Below, in pieces: positions 7,921 to 16,483 of a stretch of 64,000 nt of DNA (positions within the stretch are counted from its first letter, which is position 1; each line of letters starts with the position of its first letter). The notes beneath the pieces were generated by a model. It was not told where the DNA came from. It was given only the letters and a program-made list of their open reading frames with translations, and made no database searches. The translations under genes and the position numbers were made by a program. The DNA is taken from assembly GCF_000374565.1 (NCBI RefSeq), contig NZ_KB894694.1, positions 1-64,000 on the forward strand, read 5' to 3'. This DNA is from Siminovitchia fordii DSM 16014 = CIP 108821. GTDB lineage: Bacteria > Bacillota > Bacilli > Bacillales > Bacillaceae_C.

Positions 7921-8211
7921 TTGGGCACTGGGTTGAACACCGACAAAGCAGTGGACCTTTTCTATGATGGACACGAATTTACTGTTCTTGAAAAGGAAAA
8001 ACTTGATAAAACATACAATCATGGTGCAGGCTGTACATTTGCAGCTGCAGTTACGGCAAACTTGGCAAAAGGAAAATCGGTCAAAGAAGCAGTTACAGCA
8101 GCAAAAAAATTTGTCACTGCGGCCATTGAACATGGTTGGAAACTTAACCAATATGTCGGGCCGGTCATGCACGGCGCTTATACGAAATATGTTGGAAGTC
8201 TTAAAAATTAA
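7921..8211 (+). pseudogene. C-terminal remnant of a ThiD/PdxK-type kinase
   Basis: Ninety-six residues matching only the last third of bacillary HMP/pyridoxine kinases: TGLNTDKAVDLFYDG, then NHGAGCTF (the anion-hole GAGC motif of the ribokinase fold), ANLAKGKSVKEAV, and the tail YVGPVMHGAY. About 170 N-terminal residues, including the substrate-binding part, are absent. The frame opens abruptly 35 bp after the YdcF stop. There is no ribosome site before the TTG at 7921. I read it as a deletion remnant, not a working enzyme. Confidence 0.82.
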
Positions 8212-8556
8212 CAGGAGACCTGGTGGAAGGAAAGTTCTGCTGGGTTTTTTTTTATCTGCTCCAAGGTAGGATTTGTATGAAACTCTCCTTGCAGTATCGG
8301 TTATGAATTCAGAGTCGAGCAGAAAATGATATGTTTAAAACTTCACCTGTAGTTGGTTTTATCATAAACAACTTTTTGGTACCATACACATCGTCAGTTT
8401 TTTCTTCCCCGATTTCCCTCTCCCTTCCTATACAAAGCAAAAAGTCATTCATACTATAACTACCAAACCGCAAATCTTCCCATATAAAATCCAATCTTTC
8501 GTAATTCAGCATGTTTTTTAGTAAAATGATTTTATGTCACAAGGCGAAGGAGGCCA
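8212..8556. other. Gene-poor spacer
   Basis: 345 bp with no recognisable gene. A 67-residue minus-strand frame (8309-8512) has no ribosome site and no recognised family. The GAAGGAGG site of the following yojF is at its right edge. Confidence 0.6.
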
Positions 8557-8910
8557 ATGGGCTTGGAAGATATAAATGTTCAGCAGGTTCAATATATGAT
8601 CAATCAGTTTGCGGGCAAAAATGTCTATATTCATCTGGAAACCACAAATGGTGCATACGCTTCACATAAAGATGAATCGTTTTTTTCATCTGGTGCTTAT
8701 ATCCGTAATGCGGAAATCTGTTACGAGCATGGAAAAATCAAAGGTGAAGGTCCATATAGAGTCGGATTGAAGCTGCCCGTCGGCTGGGTTTATGCAGAAG
8801 GACTGACACATTTTCAAGTTGACGATAAGGGAAGGCTTTTGCTAGCGGGGCATGATTTTGAAGGTAAGCTGGCAGTTGCCCTGCAAATAAGCAAAACCCC
8901 TTTCGAATAA
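8557..8910 (+). CDS. yojF: YojF family protein (bacillithiol locus)
   Basis: A 117-residue DUF1806 protein, usually encoded directly before bshB2. It has no established activity; its position suggests a partner of the deacetylase. Recognisable features are the start (INVQQVQYMINQFAGKNVYIHLETTNGAYA) and the LKLPVGWVYAEGLTHF block. GAAGGAGG precedes the ATG. Thirty-eight nt separate it from bshB2. Confidence 0.9.
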   Translation: MGLEDINVQQVQYMINQFAGKNVYIHLETTNGAYASHKDESFFSSGAYIRNAEICYEHGKIKGEGPYRVGLKLPVGWVYAEGLTHFQVDDKGRLLLAGHDFEGKLAVALQISKTPFE

Positions 8911-8948
8911 AAAGACAGAGCGAGACTTTTAAAAGGAGCGAAAAGCCA

Positions 8949-9632
8949 ATGGAACAGGAACGGCAAGTGTTAGTGATTTTCCCTCATCCAGATGACGAGG
9001 CTTTTGGAGTCTCGGGAACTATCATGAAACATATAAATAATGGAACACCAGTAACCTATGCGTGCCTCACTTTAGGAGAAATGGCGCGGAATCTTGGAAA
9101 CCCACCGTTTGCCACAAGGGAGTCATTGCCTCAGATCCGGAAAGCTGAGCTTGAAGAAGCCGCAAAAATCATGGGAATTCAAGATTTACGGCTAATGGGC
9201 TACCGTGATAAAACCCTTGAGTTTGAAAATGATGAAGAACTGGCAAATATGGTGTTCAAGCTAATGGAGGAATTGAGCCCCTCCCTTATCATATCTTTTT
9301 ATCCCGGTTATTCTGTTCATCCCGATCACGAAGCGACAGCGAGGGCGGTCATACGATCGGTACGAAGACTACCTAAAGAAAAAAGGCCGAAGCTTCATCT
9401 CGTGGCGTTTTCAAATAATCATGAAGCCGAACTCGGAAAGGCTAATATTGTTCATGATATTAGTGATGTTTGGGAGAAAAAAGTGGAAGTATTAAAAGCT
9501 CACATTTCCCAAACAGCCTGGATGATGGATGAAATGCTGGAAAACGTTGCGGCAGAAAATCCCGCTTGGACGGAGAGGATGCTGAGGGAACGGTTTTGGA
9601 CGTATGATTGGGAGAATGATAACGTGCTCTAA
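8949..9632 (+). CDS. bshB2: Bacillithiol biosynthesis deacetylase BshB2
   Basis: A zinc-dependent LmbE-type deacetylase that converts GlcNAc-malate to GlcN-malate in bacillithiol synthesis. The metal-binding HPDDEAFG is at residues 12-19, and the third ligand His is in YSVHPDHEAT. At 227 residues it has the normal length. It forms a pair with yojF as in B. subtilis. Together with ytxJ at 62.8 kb this shows the host uses bacillithiol. A terminator follows. Confidence 0.94.
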   Translation: MEQERQVLVIFPHPDDEAFGVSGTIMKHINNGTPVTYACLTLGEMARNLGNPPFATRESLPQIRKAELEEAAKIMGIQDLRLMGYRDKTLEFENDEELANMVFKLMEELSPSLIISFYPGYSVHPDHEATARAVIRSVRRLPKEKRPKLHLVAFSNNHEAELGKANIVHDISDVWEKKVEVLKAHISQTAWMMDEMLENVAAENPAWTERMLRERFWTYDWENDNVL

Positions 9633-9663
9633 TCTATTCCAGGTTAACTAAATTGAATGAAAG

Positions 9664-9706
9664 AGCAGGGCCTCAGTGCAAATCCACTACCGGACCTGCT
9701 TTTTTA
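9664..9706 (+). terminator. Terminator after bshB2
   Basis: AGCAGG (9664-9669) pairs with CCTGCT (9695-9700), with further imperfect pairing inside, followed by TTTTTT. It also lies just beyond the stop of the convergent response regulator. Confidence 0.75.
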
Positions 9707-9717
9707 TTTGTAAATGT

Positions 9718-10323
9718 TCAAATCCACCCTTTTTCAACGGCAATGTTTACCGCTTGCTGCCTTGAATCGGCTCCCAGCTTTTGAATAGCGGATGATAAAT
9801 AATTGCGGACCGTTCCTTTCGTCAAGAATAACTCTTTAGTGATATCACTTGTTGTCAGTCCTGCTTTTGTCAACCGAAGAACTTCGGTTTCACGTTCAGT
9901 CAGGGGGCTCTCTTCTTTTAATAGTAGGGCGGCAGCCAAGTCAGTACTGATCACTCTCTCCCCATTCATAACTTTACGAATGGATCTAATGAGATAGTCG
10001 ATCGGTTCGTCCTTAAGTAAATAACCTTCCACCTTCGCATCCACAGCCTTCTGTAAGTAACCGGGCCGCCCGTAAGTTGTCACAATAATGATTTTACAGC
10101 CATTTCCTTCACTGCGAAGATTCTCAGCAAGCTCCAACCCTGTCATATTGGGCATTTCGATATCCACAAGGCAAACATCAGGCTTGTATTTTTGTATCGC
10201 TTCCCAAGCTTGCTGTCCATCGGAAACTTCAGCCACAACCTCGATGTCTTTCTCAAATTTTATTAAGGAGGTAAGTGCGCCCCTGAGCATTCTTTGGTCT
10301 TCAGCAACCACAACCCGTATCAC
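9718..10323 (-). CDS. DesR-like NarL-family response regulator
   Basis: A 201-residue regulator. The receiver domain (about 1-120) has acidic residues at AEDQ, the phosphoacceptor Asp near 54 (CLVDIEMPN), Thr in IVTTYG and Lys in LLKDEP. The LuxR-type DNA-binding domain (about 138-198) contains LTERETEVLRLTKAGLTTSDI. It overlaps the kinase gene by 4 nt (GTGA, GTG start). It is closest to DesR/YvfU-type regulators. B. subtilis DesR controls the lipid desaturase gene, but no desaturase is in this locus, so the target is unknown. Confidence 0.86.
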   Translation of the reverse strand: MIRVVVAEDQRMLRGALTSLIKFEKDIEVVAEVSDGQQAWEAIQKYKPDVCLVDIEMPNMTGLELAENLRSEGNGCKIIIVTTYGRPGYLQKAVDAKVEGYLLKDEPIDYLIRSIRKVMNGERVISTDLAAALLLKEESPLTERETEVLRLTKAGLTTSDITKELFLTKGTVRNYLSSAIQKLGADSRQQAVNIAVEKGWI

Positions 10324-11444
10324 AATACTGATTTCTCCTTTTCGTATGAATTGATAGGCAAAGCTAACGTAACAACCGTACCTCCATCTGAAGCATTGGC
10401 GATTTCGGCAGTTCCTTTCAATGTTTGCAGCCGTTCCTTCATCGATTGAATGCCATTCCCACTCGATTGATCCATTAAACCAACGCCATCATCTCTAATA
10501 AGAATTTTAAAATAGCTTTCATCTGTTTCTAAACGGATATTACATTTTCTAGCCCCACTATGTCTGATGATATTTGTAACTGCTTCACGCAAAGAGAGGG
10601 CCAGCATCGTTTCGTCGACACTGGGCATTAACAACCTTTGCCCTTTTCCTTCTACATTCGATTCAATATTTGCTTCTTTCAAAAGGTCTCTTGAGCGGGC
10701 AATTTCCTCTTCTAATGAGATAAACTTCATACCCGTTACAAGCTCTCGCACTTGTTTGAGTGCAACCCTTGATGATTCCAAAATATCATTCAATTCTGCC
10801 TTTGCTTGCTGCTCGTCCTGATCAACCAGTAGAATTGCCAACTCACTTTTGAGTTTGATCATTGTTAATGTTTGCCCCAGGGTATCATGCAAATCTCTTG
10901 CGATTCGATGTCTCTCCTCCTCCTGAATATACCTTTCAATTTGCTGATTTGCTGTATCCAGCTCTCCCTCCAATGTTTTTGCTTTTTCCCTTATATAAAT
11001 AATGACTGGAAGCAGAAGCTGAAGAATCACCACTGGCAAGAATATAGAAGACTTCATGGAAATCAATGATCCTGTTTCATGCCATTGGACAATCACAAAC
11101 ATTGTTGCGATTGCCAGCATTCCGATTCCTATATGAAGCTTTTCATTTGCTCGCCCTAGTAGATCGGCAAATATAAAGCCAAAAAGGAAAATGGACTGTT
11201 CTGTGAAGATACATAGCAAAGAAAGGGAGAAACAACCTAAGGTCATTGCTGTTAAAAGCCGCCAATCCCTAAACCATAATGCTATATAAAATGAAAAGAA
11301 GAAAAGAAGAAGGAGCAACAGCTTCATCATCAATGGCGTCGTCGACTCCGAAGTCAAAACCATGAATGTCAGTAGAACGGCAGCAAATGTATCTATTAAT
11401 AAATAGTTTGATATTTGTTCCCGTGGATATATTTTATGAATCAT
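10320..11444 (-). CDS. DesK-like sensor histidine kinase
   Basis: A 374-residue membrane kinase of the HisKA_3 type. About five hydrophobic segments fill residues 10-150. A coiled linker leads to the phosphoacceptor His near 186 in EEERHRIARDLHDTLGQ. The C-terminal ATPase domain has N in REAVTNIIRHS and the GDG-like RDDGVGL and GNGIQSMKERL. B. subtilis DesK senses membrane thickness in the cold; the same input is plausible here but unproven. It is 21 nt from the upstream DUF418 gene and overlaps the regulator gene. Confidence 0.85.
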   Translation of the reverse strand: MIHKIYPREQISNYLLIDTFAAVLLTFMVLTSESTTPLMMKLLLLLLFFFSFYIALWFRDWRLLTAMTLGCFSLSLLCIFTEQSIFLFGFIFADLLGRANEKLHIGIGMLAIATMFVIVQWHETGSLISMKSSIFLPVVILQLLLPVIIYIREKAKTLEGELDTANQQIERYIQEEERHRIARDLHDTLGQTLTMIKLKSELAILLVDQDEQQAKAELNDILESSRVALKQVRELVTGMKFISLEEEIARSRDLLKEANIESNVEGKGQRLLMPSVDETMLALSLREAVTNIIRHSGARKCNIRLETDESYFKILIRDDGVGLMDQSSGNGIQSMKERLQTLKGTAEIANASDGGTVVTLALPINSYEKEKSVL

Positions 11445-11465
11445 AGGCAGCCCCCGGCTAAAAAT

Positions 11466-12590
11466 TCATCTTTGCATAACACCAGTAGCATGTTTGCGCA
11501 TGGATTCCATTGGCCCCAACGTGAAATATTTCAGCCAAAATGAAGAAATGATCATGAGACAGCAGCAAATAAGAATCCATAATAATATGACGGTCAGGGA
11601 GTTCACCTTTCCCCCAAGTCCCAATCCCCATCCGTAAAAAATAAAGGAAGCAATTAGGTTTTGCATCACATAGCAGCTTAAAGACATTTTTCCCATTTGT
11701 TCCAATCGCCGCCAAATCCACAACCTTTCATTTCTTTCTACCATTCTCGCAATCAAGGCCAAATACCCCAGTGATAGAATCGGGGCAAATAGATAGCGGA
11801 CAGGAAGGTCAAAAGCTCCACCTGGAATAAAAACCAGGAGGTTTAATGGGACACCGACATAAATCCCTATATTGAACAGTTTTTTTCGTTTGCGCTTCCC
11901 GCTCTCATTTGGCGAAAAAACTCCTGAACGCATAAATCGTACACCGAGCAAAAATAGAAAGATATTCATTGGAATCACAAGAATGGCTTCACTTCTAAGG
12001 AGCAGAAAATGATCTAATCTATAATTTACCTGTTCAAGCCATGTACCATCTTTGTACAGTAAAGTGACATCGTAAAAACTCCCCAAGGACATATTCGCCC
12101 CCAGGATGCCGACCAGTAACAGAAAAAGTACAAATACGGCGTGAATACCACCGATCACCTTCATCGTTCTGGAAATAATACGGTCGCCGCCTTTAATGAT
12201 GAGTGACACAATGATAGCTGTGATCCCATAGCTCATCAAAATATCATACTCCATGACGAATAAAAAATGAATGAACCCTTCCATGATCAATATACATGAC
12301 GTCCATATATACAGGCCTGGCCAAGGCTGGTTCTTTCTGAGTGACTGTCTATACTTCAACTCCAACCCTACTCCAAACATAATCGTCAGCAAGCCCAGCA
12401 GTTTCCCGTTTACTAAAAATAAGATGAACATTCTCCAAAAGTCTTCAAGCGACCACCAAGATGAATATTCATATGTAGTGATATATGACAAATCCCCTAA
12501 ATGGGCAAAAATCCAAATGTTGGTACCCAATGTTCCTGCAATTGCAAATCCCCGTAAAATATCCAGTAGGCGAATCCGCTCTTTTTTCAT
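11466..12590 (-). CDS. DUF418 family membrane protein (YeiB-like)
   Basis: A 374-residue multi-pass protein. The N-terminus RLLDILRGFAIAGTLGTNI is typical of YeiB/DUF418 proteins, which resemble acyltransferase-3 membrane proteins. The C-terminal DUF418 part has MGKMSLSCYVMQNLI and GPMESMRK. No activity is established. It is the first gene of an operon with the DesK/DesR-like pair, so it is likely the signal source or target of that system. The ATG follows GAGGAGATTGAC. Confidence 0.82.
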   Translation of the reverse strand: MKKERIRLLDILRGFAIAGTLGTNIWIFAHLGDLSYITTYEYSSWWSLEDFWRMFILFLVNGKLLGLLTIMFGVGLELKYRQSLRKNQPWPGLYIWTSCILIMEGFIHFLFVMEYDILMSYGITAIIVSLIIKGGDRIISRTMKVIGGIHAVFVLFLLLVGILGANMSLGSFYDVTLLYKDGTWLEQVNYRLDHFLLLRSEAILVIPMNIFLFLLGVRFMRSGVFSPNESGKRKRKKLFNIGIYVGVPLNLLVFIPGGAFDLPVRYLFAPILSLGYLALIARMVERNERLWIWRRLEQMGKMSLSCYVMQNLIASFIFYGWGLGLGGKVNSLTVILLWILICCCLMIISSFWLKYFTLGPMESMRKHATGVMQR

Positions 12591-12678
12591 GTCAATCTCC
12601 TCGCTTTTTGAAAAATCGGTTAATCCGATTGTATACAGAAAAAAAGCGAGGGAGAATTCACACCTATCAGATGTTATA

Positions 12679-12694
12679 TATGACAGGTGTCATA
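12679..12694. promoter_or_regulatory. Palindrome upstream of the DUF418-kinase-regulator operon
   Basis: TATGACAGGTGTCATA, symmetrical except the central GG, lies about 90 bp upstream of the DUF418 start and inside a larger imperfect repeat (CACCTATCA/TGACAGGTG, 12661-12690). NarL-type regulators bind such dyads, so it may be an autoregulatory site. Only position and symmetry support this. Confidence 0.35.
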
Positions 12695-12810
12695 ACTTTT
12701 AAGGGTAAAGTAAAAAACTGCTCCCAACTGTAGACATCATCTAACAATTGCGATGCAGCTCAATATTGTCATAGTCGGTTATGGCAGGAGTTATTATAAG
12801 AATTTCTAAT

Positions 12811-13689
12811 TCAAGAGATAGCCATTTCCTCGAGTGCTTTATAAATCGCTTTGGCAACCCCGTCTTCTGTATTTAAGCCTGTGACATAGCGACAGGCATC
12901 TTTTATCTCTTTTTCGGCATTTCCCATGGCGACCGAATGTCCCACCAGCTCCAACATCGATAAATCATTGTAATTATCGCCCAGCGCCATCGTCTCATCA
13001 AGGGAAATTCCCCGTTTCTCTGTATATCTCTTTAAAGCATTACCCTTCTTGGCGTGCCTGTGAGTGATTTCAATGTTATGGCGCCCGGAAGTTGTCACTG
13101 TAATTCCTTTAATTTGTTCAAACCGTTTATATATATCAACAAGCAATGATTCATCTTTCGAAAAGCCAAAAAATTTATAAGTGACAATGTCCTCCGCACC
13201 AAAAACTCCATCGAAGTCATCTACAATTTTAATCAGACGTTTTTTAAAGCGTTTTTCGACTCTCTCTCTTAACATTGAAACTTCTACAGATGGATTGGCA
13301 GTCCGATAAATATCCATGACAGCCTGAATACCCTTTTCATAGTTTGTAGTATAGGTCCCGTTACTTGTATAGAGTTCGTAATATATATCCGCAGTATCAA
13401 GTACATGGGCTACTTTCTCAGCCGTCTCTTCCGCTAAACCGATGCCGAATTCCACATTTCCATTCTCATCTCGGATTTCCGCGCCGTTCAAGCAGATAGC
13501 AGGACATTGAACCCCAACTTTATCCAAAACATAGCGCAAGTCATGATAGGAGCGCCCTGTTGCAACAAGAAAATCAATTCCCTGGTCCCGGGCTGCCTGG
13601 ATTGCAAGCTTGTTTTGCTCACTTACTTCCTGGTTGGCATTAAGCAGCGTTCCATCCATATCTGTGGCGATACATTTAATCAATGTCAT
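12811..13689 (-). CDS. Cof-type HAD-IIB phosphatase
   Basis: A 292-residue HAD-superfamily hydrolase. Motif I, DMDGTLL (about 9-15), supplies the nucleophile and acid/base Asp. Motif II is VATGRS, the Lys motif lies in AKKGNALK, and motif IV is GDNYNDLSML. The large C2B cap fills the middle, as in Cof/YwtE-like sugar-phosphate or FMN phosphatases; the substrate cannot be assigned. An AGGGGAT site precedes the ATG. The tandem palindrome array lies about 145-430 bp upstream. Confidence 0.9.
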   Translation of the reverse strand: MTLIKCIATDMDGTLLNANQEVSEQNKLAIQAARDQGIDFLVATGRSYHDLRYVLDKVGVQCPAICLNGAEIRDENGNVEFGIGLAEETAEKVAHVLDTADIYYELYTSNGTYTTNYEKGIQAVMDIYRTANPSVEVSMLRERVEKRFKKRLIKIVDDFDGVFGAEDIVTYKFFGFSKDESLLVDIYKRFEQIKGITVTTSGRHNIEITHRHAKKGNALKRYTEKRGISLDETMALGDNYNDLSMLELVGHSVAMGNAEKEIKDACRYVTGLNTEDGVAKAIYKALEEMAIS

Positions 13690-14274
13690 ATCCCCTTCTC
13701 TACAGGCTTTTTCCGCCCTCTGATATTGGCATGTATTCTAGCCGAAAACCTTCAAAAATGCAACGAAATCTTCTTTATTTCGGCCTTGTTTTGATGGTTA
13801 AATTTCATTGTATGCGATGATCTGCTGAATAATAATCAAACATTTGATTAAGAGCTTTTAAACTTTGGCATACTGCTAATCAAACGTTTGATTAAGTGCC
13901 AAAACCTGGATTCTTATTACTAATCAAACGTTTGATTAAGATATCCAAAACTTGGCCCTATTTTTATTCAAACAGTTAGTTAAGGCTTCCTAAACTTGGG
14001 CCCTATTTTTAATCAAACGTTTGGTTAAGATACCCGAAACTTAAAGTCTATTTTTAATCAAATAGTCAGTTAAGACTTCCTAAACTTAGACTCTATTTTT
14101 AACCAAACATTTAGTTAAAACATTCGAAACGGGTGCCGTTTTTATTTGATCACCGGTAATTTTCCAGCAAAAAACCCGCCAGAAGGGCTGAACTGCCCCC
14201 CCGTAGGTAGCCAGATGTTTATTTTTTTAATCTGTCTACCTATTGGGGAGCATATCACAGATTTTGGCGGATTT
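13690..14274. other. Long intergenic region carrying a tandem palindrome array and nested hairpin
   Basis: No protein gene is supported. It holds the seven-unit array (13833-14117) and the recQ-proximal inverted repeats (14171-14276), both listed separately. The first 140 bp contain the presumed promoter of the HAD phosphatase. Confidence 0.8.
13833..14117. repeat. Seven-copy palindromic tandem array, 44-45 bp period
   Basis: Copies start at 13833, 13877, 13921, 13965, 14010, 14055 and 14100. The palindrome is TAATCAAACGTTTGATTA, perfect in copies 2 and 3 and degenerate elsewhere. The linkers of 26-27 bp are themselves related (CCtAAACTTgG.CCTATTTTT). Copies 3, 5 and 7 resemble each other, as do copies 4 and 6, so the right part is a dimeric repeat of 89-90 bp. 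The core AAACGTTT and the two-fold symmetry suit a TetR- or LacI-type operator, but no such regulator gene is in the window. The homologous linkers rule out CRISPR. Confidence 0.9.
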
Positions 14275-14276
14275 TT
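14171..14276 (-). terminator. Nested inverted repeats downstream of recQ (probable terminator)
   Basis: The outer arms CCGCCA (14176-14181) and TGGCGG (14265-14270) enclose an inner imperfect stem of about 20 bp. The inner stem pairs CCCC.CGTAGGTAG.CAGA with TCTG.CTACCTA..GGGG, within 14196-14248. On the minus strand the outer stem ends GGCGGGTTTTTT, so it can terminate recQ transcription. The structure begins at the recQ stop and is unusually large for a simple terminator. Confidence 0.65.
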
Positions 14277-16407
14277 ATGCTTTTTGTTTTTCTAAATAGG
14301 CTTGAATCATAAAAAAGCTGATCTCCTCGGGCAAAAGATCTTTAATTGGTGTTAATCTCCGCTGGCCAGCTTGTTTAACAGCTTCTTCTATTAATGGTTC
14401 ATATTCCTTTGGGATGAATGAAGACCAATCCACTTCCAAACCGTCGCCCGGGCATTTCAGCAAATGCCCCTCAATTGTCCTTTCCGTCATGCCGCGTTCA
14501 CCTGCAATTTCAGTAATGGAAAAACCGTCCTGGAGCATTTGATAGGTTATATGATGGCTTGGTTCTGTTCTTGAGGATCTTCCCGTTTGCTTTTTAGAAA
14601 GAGTCATGAATTGGCTGATTTTACGACTTTCAATCCCCTGAACCTCACAATACTTATTTATTTCTTTCAGGAAAACCGTTCCGTAAGCTTCCAGCTTCTG
14701 CTTACCAACCCCCTTTACTTGCATTAGCTCTTCTTCGCTTCTTGGAAGCAATGTACTCATTTCTTTTAATGTCACATCAGAAAAAATGATATATGGAGGA
14801 ACATTCTCCTCATCGGCAATTCCTTTTCTAAGTTTACGCAGCACATCAAACAGCATATTGTCCTCTACAATTTGTGTGATACGCGCCTTTTCTTTTCTCA
14901 TTACTTTTTCTTTACCATGTAAAACATCCCTGGCCATTTCGGTTAACATCAATATGGGGTAAGAGCCATCCGTTGGGCGTAAATACCCTTCCGCTGTTAA
15001 AAAGTCGATGAACTCTGTTGTCTCCTTTTGGGTCTTATCCTTCATGATTCCATAGGTTGACAGCTGATCAAAACCGAAGCTTCGTATTTTTTGGTCAGAC
15101 GAACCAGTCAACACCTTGGCAATCATCGTTTTGCCAAATCTCTCATTCATCCGTCTGATGCATGACAGGGCCATTTGAGCCTCGACAGTCACATCAACTT
15201 GTTCCCTGTCATCCGTGCAGTTGCCGCACTTTCCACAAATATTGGCATCTTCCTCGCCAAAATAGTGCAGGATGTATTGCTGCAGACATGACTCTGTATG
15301 GCCGTAGGCAATCATTTTCCTTAGCTTGCCAAACTCGTTTTCTTTACGATGCTCATCCATTTCGGACTGATCAATGAGGAATGACTGGATGTGGCTGTCC
15401 TGCGGGGCAAAAAGCAAGATGCAGTCACTCTCTTCCCCATCTCTTCCTGCTCTCCCCGCCTCCTGATAATAGGACTCCATGTTGCGTGGAATATGATAGT
15501 GGATCACAAACCGCACGTTCGACTTGTTGATGCCCATTCCAAAGGCATTTGTAGCAACCATCACATCTATATCATCATATAAAAATTGTTCCTGGTAACG
15601 CTCGCGGCTTTTTTCCGATATTCCAGCATGGTATTTTCCAACTGCGATTCCTTTCGCTTTCAGCAGATGATATAACCTTTCCACTTCTTTTCTGGTAGCA
15701 GCATAAACAATACCTGCCTGTCCGGAATTTTTTTGGATATAGTCAATCAAAAACAGATCACGGTCCTGCCCTTTCACTACATGGAAGCGAAGGTTCTCCC
15801 TTTCAAACCCGGTTACAACTGTATTCTCCACATGAATATCTAGAAGCTGGCGGATATCCTCACGTACCTGTGGGGTCGCTGTGGCAGTCAATCCCAACAC
15901 TACCGGTTTTGGCTTAATTCGATTAATCAGTTCACGGATCAATAAATAGCTCGGCCGAAAATCATGTCCCCACTGAGAAATACAGTGTGCCTCATCTATT
16001 GCAACGAGGGAAACATGAACCTCGTCGAGAAGCCTTAAAAAATAGTCGGTCTCTAATCTTTCCGGTGCAATGTAAACAAGCTTATATTTACCGTTATATA
16101 GACCGGACATCCGCTCCCGCATTTCTTCTCCCGTAATCGTACTATTAATAAAAGTAGAAGGAATGCCAGCCTTTTCCAGTGCATCCACCTGATCCTTCAT
16201 CAAGGATATCAATGGTGAAACAACAATGGTAATTCCACGAAGTGATAAGGCTGGAATCTGGTAACAAATGGACTTTCCGCCTCCGGTCGGCATAATTCCC
16301 AGGGTATCCTCACCCGCCAGCACTTTTTGGATGATTGTATCTTGTCCCCTGCGGAATTCATCATATCCAAAATAAGACTGTAGAAAGTCCTTTGCTTTCG
16401 TCAACAA
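14275..16407 (-). CDS. recQ: ATP-dependent DNA helicase RecQ
   Basis: A 710-residue 3'-5' helicase for recombination and replication-fork repair. The start is TTG 16407, 9 nt after GGGGG; longer readings to 16476 add residues unlike RecQ. Motif I is PTGGGKS (about 42-46), motif II DEAH (about 138-141), and motif VI EAGRAGRDGE. Zinc cysteines are in ANICGKCGNC. The RQC winged helix follows, then an HRDC domain (LMQVKGVGKQKLEAYG). A C-terminal helix-turn-helix domain (TYQMLQDGFSITEIAGERG) is seen in long bacillary RecQ proteins. It lies 76 nt downstream of tdh. Confidence 0.94.
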   Translation of the reverse strand: MLTKAKDFLQSYFGYDEFRRGQDTIIQKVLAGEDTLGIMPTGGGKSICYQIPALSLRGITIVVSPLISLMKDQVDALEKAGIPSTFINSTITGEEMRERMSGLYNGKYKLVYIAPERLETDYFLRLLDEVHVSLVAIDEAHCISQWGHDFRPSYLLIRELINRIKPKPVVLGLTATATPQVREDIRQLLDIHVENTVVTGFERENLRFHVVKGQDRDLFLIDYIQKNSGQAGIVYAATRKEVERLYHLLKAKGIAVGKYHAGISEKSRERYQEQFLYDDIDVMVATNAFGMGINKSNVRFVIHYHIPRNMESYYQEAGRAGRDGEESDCILLFAPQDSHIQSFLIDQSEMDEHRKENEFGKLRKMIAYGHTESCLQQYILHYFGEEDANICGKCGNCTDDREQVDVTVEAQMALSCIRRMNERFGKTMIAKVLTGSSDQKIRSFGFDQLSTYGIMKDKTQKETTEFIDFLTAEGYLRPTDGSYPILMLTEMARDVLHGKEKVMRKEKARITQIVEDNMLFDVLRKLRKGIADEENVPPYIIFSDVTLKEMSTLLPRSEEELMQVKGVGKQKLEAYGTVFLKEINKYCEVQGIESRKISQFMTLSKKQTGRSSRTEPSHHITYQMLQDGFSITEIAGERGMTERTIEGHLLKCPGDGLEVDWSSFIPKEYEPLIEEAVKQAGQRRLTPIKDLLPEEISFFMIQAYLEKQKA

Positions 16408-16483
16408 TGTTATAGACCCCCAGATTTTATGATAGTCCAAGTATATCAAAACAAAGAGCCTTCCTGCTACAGACACAGGCGGC

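Noticed and set aside
8309-8512. 67-codon minus-strand frame as a gene
   Set aside because: There is no ribosome site and no recognised family, and it lies between a gene remnant and the yojF promoter region.
13833-14117. Possible CRISPR array
   Set aside because: The repeats are palindromic and degenerate and the linkers are homologous to one another; there are no cas genes.
16408-16476. Longer recQ start at 16476
   Set aside because: The added 23 residues are unlike RecQ N-termini, and TTG 16407 has GGGGG at proper spacing.
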